A stretch of 64,000 nucleotides of DNA from Juglans regia (taxonomy: Eukaryota > Streptophyta > Magnoliopsida > Fagales > Juglandaceae), in assembly GCF_001411555.2 (NCBI RefSeq), contig NC_049911.1, positions 29,237,044 to 29,301,043 of the forward strand. The letters are read 5' to 3'. The first letter of the stretch is position 1, and every line of letters starts with the position of its first letter. The notes below the pieces were generated by a model that did no database searches, was not told the DNA's origin, and saw nothing but the letters and a program-made list of their open reading frames with translations. Of the stretch, positions 63,401 to 64,000 are shown piece by piece. Position numbers and translations under genes: made by a program.

Positions 63401-64000
63401 ACAGTCCAACAGCTGTCATTGTTGAATGGTCTTCTACAGACAAAATATCTTCATCATAAGCCTCCCACGAGAACAATTGGGAATCAACCGGCAACATTTG
63501 CATCTGTGAAGTTTGAACTCCAACCTTTTTGAGGACATAATTGTGTTAGCCCGTGGTCCAAAAGAATAATGCACAAAATGAGCTACTCAACCACTAGTTG
63601 CTTTTTCCTTTTGACGTGGATTGCAATGAAAGCTAGAACTTCACTTACCCTTGCAGTATTAAATACCACATTTCTGCAGTCTGGAAGGATGCTAATTGAC
63701 CAAGGAGGCAAATTGTAGTGCATGTTATTGAATGTCACCCTAGCAGCAGAATTTGAATGATAGTTTGCAAGAAAAGCAGCACACCGTCTTCGCCCTGAAG
63801 AGAATACATGTGCCTGGGAGATGGCCATGATCCAGTTAGGCAATTCCATTGGCAAGTTCAGTCTTGATACAAGTTTCCCAACTAACAGAACAGAGTAATG
63901 ATCCATAAAAGAAAAGGCTGACCTGCTGATAGGTTCCTAATGAAGTAACAACGGGATCTGAAAAAACTAAAGCATGTTCACATAGCTTAATAGCTTTATG
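59281..64000. repeat. Second copy of window bases 1-4720
   Basis: The alignment is co-linear with an offset of 59,280 and no indels to the window edge. Substitutions that I find relative to the first copy are at 400, 538, 1844, 1890, 2148, 3121, 3124, 3193 and 4673, i.e. 9 in 4720 (0.19%). The homology may extend beyond both visible limits, because the left flank of copy 1 and the right part of copy 2 lie outside the window. Confidence 0.98.
60414..64000 (-). CDS. Beta-galactosidase, second copy (partial, exons 19 to part of 10)
   Basis: Exons at the same relative places as copy 1: 60560-60414, 61022-60686, 61392-61190, 61941-61828, 62162-62052, 62486-62377, 62768-62662, 63524-63346, 63813-63649, and exon 10 from 63923 cut by the window end. 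The reading frame is open throughout, and the GC splice donor in the last intron is kept. The four exonic differences from copy 1 (positions equivalent to 3121, 3124, 3193 and 4673) are all synonymous, so the visible protein is identical. Whether it is a real second gene or an assembly repeat is unresolved. Confidence 0.9.

Overview
The window is nuclear DNA of a flowering plant, almost certainly a eudicot and probably a woody rosid. It has intron-rich genes with GT-AG introns, AT-rich intergenic DNA, two full-length LTR retrotransposons, and a small dispersed inverted-repeat family. I cannot name the species from sequence alone. It is an assembled scaffold, with two runs of exactly 100 N (40897-40996 and 42596-42695).

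Layout from left to right. (1) A complete 19-exon beta-galactosidase gene on the minus strand (7178-1134, 854 aa after splicing). (2) An intergenic stretch holding an intact Ty1/copia retrotransposon (11045-15990) with 281-bp LTRs that read as identical, followed by a decayed RNase H-like fragment (about 18139-18497). (3) A three-domain jacalin-related lectin gene on the plus strand (19991-22502; its short first exon is not resolved). (4) A 12-kb AT-rich stretch with microsatellites and MITE-like repeats. (5) A complete five-exon cytokinin dehydrogenase gene, CKX5-like (34961-40095, 532 aa). (6) Two gaps around a 1.6-kb island. (7) An intronless-CDS gene for mitochondrial ribosomal protein bL12m (43579-42950, minus). 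(8) A repeat-rich block: a 1080-bp hAT-like non-autonomous element with perfect 8-bp target duplication, a solo LTR, GC-rich and AT-rich tandem repeats, and a full-length Ty3/gypsy chromovirus (50976-56866, minus). (9) A complete three-exon thioredoxin h gene (57197-58157). (10) From 59281 to the window end, a second copy of bases 1-4720, so a second beta-galactosidase gene begins and is cut by the window edge in exon 10.

The genes do not form a pathway. Beta-galactosidase acts on cell-wall galactans, CKX degrades cytokinin, the lectin binds sugars, bL12m serves mitochondrial translation and thioredoxin h reduces cytosolic disulfides. They are ordinary plant neighbours.

The most notable observation is the repeat of the beta-galactosidase region at a spacing of exactly 59,280 bp. 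I count 9 substitutions and no indels in 4,720 bp, and all four exonic changes are synonymous. This is either a very recent large tandem duplication or two haplotypes placed in series by the assembler; the sequence alone does not decide. I found no convincing sign of an undescribed biological system. Exon boundaries were worked out by hand from reading frame, splice signals and family knowledge, and no similarity search was run.
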